The position numbers were made by a program, and so were the translations under genes. Of a stretch of DNA of 64,000 bases, positions 63,160 to 64,000 are shown one piece after another. The DNA lies in NCBI GenBank assembly GCA_021372865.1, contig JAJFTO010000017.1, positions 225,862 to 289,861 on the forward strand, written 5' to 3'. The DNA comes from Porphyromonadaceae bacterium (GTDB taxonomy: Bacteria; Bacteroidota; Bacteroidia; Bacteroidales; Dysgonomonadaceae). Position 1 is the stretch's first letter. Each line of letters opens with the position of its first letter. The notes beneath the pieces were generated by a model. The model was not told where the DNA came from, ran no database searches, and saw only the letters and a list, made by a program, of their open reading frames with translations.

Positions 63160-63673
63160 TTATGCAAAAAAACGAGTGACAAAAATATGAAGAGTCACGA
63201 AAAAATTTGAAGTGAAATGTGCCGATACAGTGGAAATATAGGGAGAATTGTTTATCTCAGCTCTTTTTAAGTACATATACATAAAAATTAATCCGATTAA
63301 AAATGTGTTAATCATAAGAAATACAGAATAATTATGGTAACAACCAAAAGCAACAGCTGATAACGTTATAATTATCCATCGGTTAATATTGACATGTTTG
63401 AAAAAAAGATAAAATAAAGTTTGAAACACAAGTGTTTCTAATAAGGGGGCTATTACCAAAGTATCTATTAGTAAATCCACTGATATCTCAAGATTCTCAT
63501 CTACAAGATTCTCGCGGAACTGAATATCTGACACATTTATAACTTTTATAAATCCAAAAAAAGTCCCCTGATAACAAAAATAATTATTGTAATCAATATA
63601 GAATTAGGAATATGTTCGTCTTGACGAGCCAATCGATAAGTGTCTTTACGATATCTATTAAAAAAGTTTGCAT
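63160..63673 (-). pseudogene. CPBP-family intramembrane protease gene with two apparent frameshifts
   Basis: The longest frame (GTG 63534) is a 124-aa fragment with CPBP features: LVIAPLLETLVFQTLFYLFF (usually EExxxR, here ET...Q), FGCYHNYS and SAHFTSNF. Reading upstream shows the missing N-terminus in other frames. From ATG 63673, one base added to the A6 run at 63660-63665 (plus strand) gives MQTFFNRYRKDTYRLARQ and continues ILITIIIFVIRG. One base added to the A7 run at 63556-63562 then joins it to FFGFIKVINVSD and the fragment. Either the gene is broken or two homopolymers are miscalled. Even when joined, the first catalytic motif is atypical. Confidence 0.65.
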
Positions 63674-63875
63674 TTTGCTAATTAACATAAACTACAAAAA
63701 TAGAAATTTTCTCTTTAATTAATTGATAAATAGCACATTAATATGCGAATCCTCAATTAATTAAAGATCATCTTAATGGACTTGAAGGAGCGTAGCTACC
63801 CCAATAATCTTCTAGGCAAATTTATTGCACAGAAGAGAAAATATTCACTATTTAATATGTAACATACGTGGACAC
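63674..63875. other. AT-rich intergenic region next to an insertion sequence end
   Basis: No coding frame, RNA or clear promoter is visible. It contains AT-rich DNA and an 8-bp palindrome GTAGCTAC near 63792. The last part, before the transposase stop at 63876, should contain the terminal inverted repeat of the element entering from the right, but the other end is not available for comparison. Confidence 0.5.
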
Positions 63876-64000
63876 TTAGATCCACTTGATTTCTAATTGT
63901 TTATAATTGAGTTCTTTGACATTTTTGTAATCGCTTTTGTTAAGTATCTCTTTTACAGGAGACTTGTCAAGTAGAGAGAAGCTGAGAATCTGCAAAATTT
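63876..64000 (-). mobile_element. 3' end of a transposase gene (IS4-like), cut by the window edge
   Basis: From the right edge the minus strand is open for 40 codons to a TAA at 63876-63878. It reads ILQILSFSLLDKSPVKEILN, then a Lys/Asn-rich end with NVKELNYKQLEIKWI. The LQILSxSLxDKxP pattern followed by NVKEL resembles the C-terminus of Bacteroidota IS4-family transposases. Only the end is visible, so family is tentative and intactness unknown. Confidence 0.55.

Overview
The window looks like a chromosomal segment of a fermentative Bacteroidota, probably near the Dysgonomonadaceae/Porphyromonadaceae (Proteiniphilum/Petrimonas-like). The grounds are: an arginine operon with a succinylornithine-type transcarbamylase; promoters of the Bacteroidota form TTTG-N19..21-TAnnTTTG in front of many genes; a TPR/kinase/receiver/AraC hybrid two-component regulator; an ECF sigma factor next to an inner-membrane/beta-barrel fusion; lipoproteins with Bacteroidota-style lipoboxes; and almost no Shine-Dalgarno sequences. 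The assignment is inferred from gene content only.

Layout. 1-6.4 kb: arginine operon argC(partial)-argD-argF'-argB-argE'-argH, with short degenerate repeats in its spacers, closed by a bidirectional terminator. 6.4-8.0 kb: a secreted DUF6448 protein divergent from a Crp/Fnr regulator with a histidine-rich N-terminus. 8.1-11.4 kb: pta, an odd 3-hydroxyacyl-CoA-dehydrogenase-like gene, and ackA. 11.4-19.3 kb: accessory region with an IS3-type end, an N-acetylmuramidase, two large paralogous proteins of unknown function, and a hybrid two-component regulator upstream in the same direction. 19.5-20.8 kb: rpsF-rpsR-rplI. 20.9-23.2 kb: zwf-pgl. 23.2-25.8 kb: def-ruvX-lptB-folB on the minus strand, preceded by a broken rhuM. 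26-32 kb: an M24 peptidase, a gamma carbonic anhydrase, surface or secreted proteins and a U32 peptidase. 32-33.7 kb: an ArsR-controlled thioredoxin/DUF302/DUF6132 operon with a recognisable operator. 33.7-38.1 kb: an outer-membrane barrel gene, a LysM/receptor fusion gene and dnaB. 38.3-48.6 kb: dsbD-like, mazG, DUF2179, threonine aldolase, metH, a nucleoside-recognition protein, smpB and a Yip1-type membrane protein. 48.7-51.3 kb: ECF sigma/barrel/lipoprotein operon. 51.6-56.3 kb: sppA-lpxK-pnp-thiL. 56.4 kb: tRNA-Phe. 56.6-61.9 kb: a CzcA/CzcB divalent-metal efflux operon and a YkvA protein. 61.8-64 kb: a SMUG2-like glycosylase, a DUF3267 protease, a CPBP protease gene with two frameshifts, AT-rich DNA, and the 3' end of a transposase gene entering from the right edge.

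The best candidate for something undescribed is the block 11.7-19.3 kb. Two signal-less proteins of 535 and 600 aa share three modules, and they sit in a tight run with a signal-less muramidase. Ahead of them lie a -7 element without a clear -33 box, a perfect 10-bp inverted repeat and a hybrid two-component regulator. Other notable points are the apparent loss of catalytic residues in the pta-ackA dehydrogenase-like protein, Ser90 in the transcarbamylase specificity loop, the cysteine-rich ArsR system, and several reading frames each restored by adding one base to a homopolymer.
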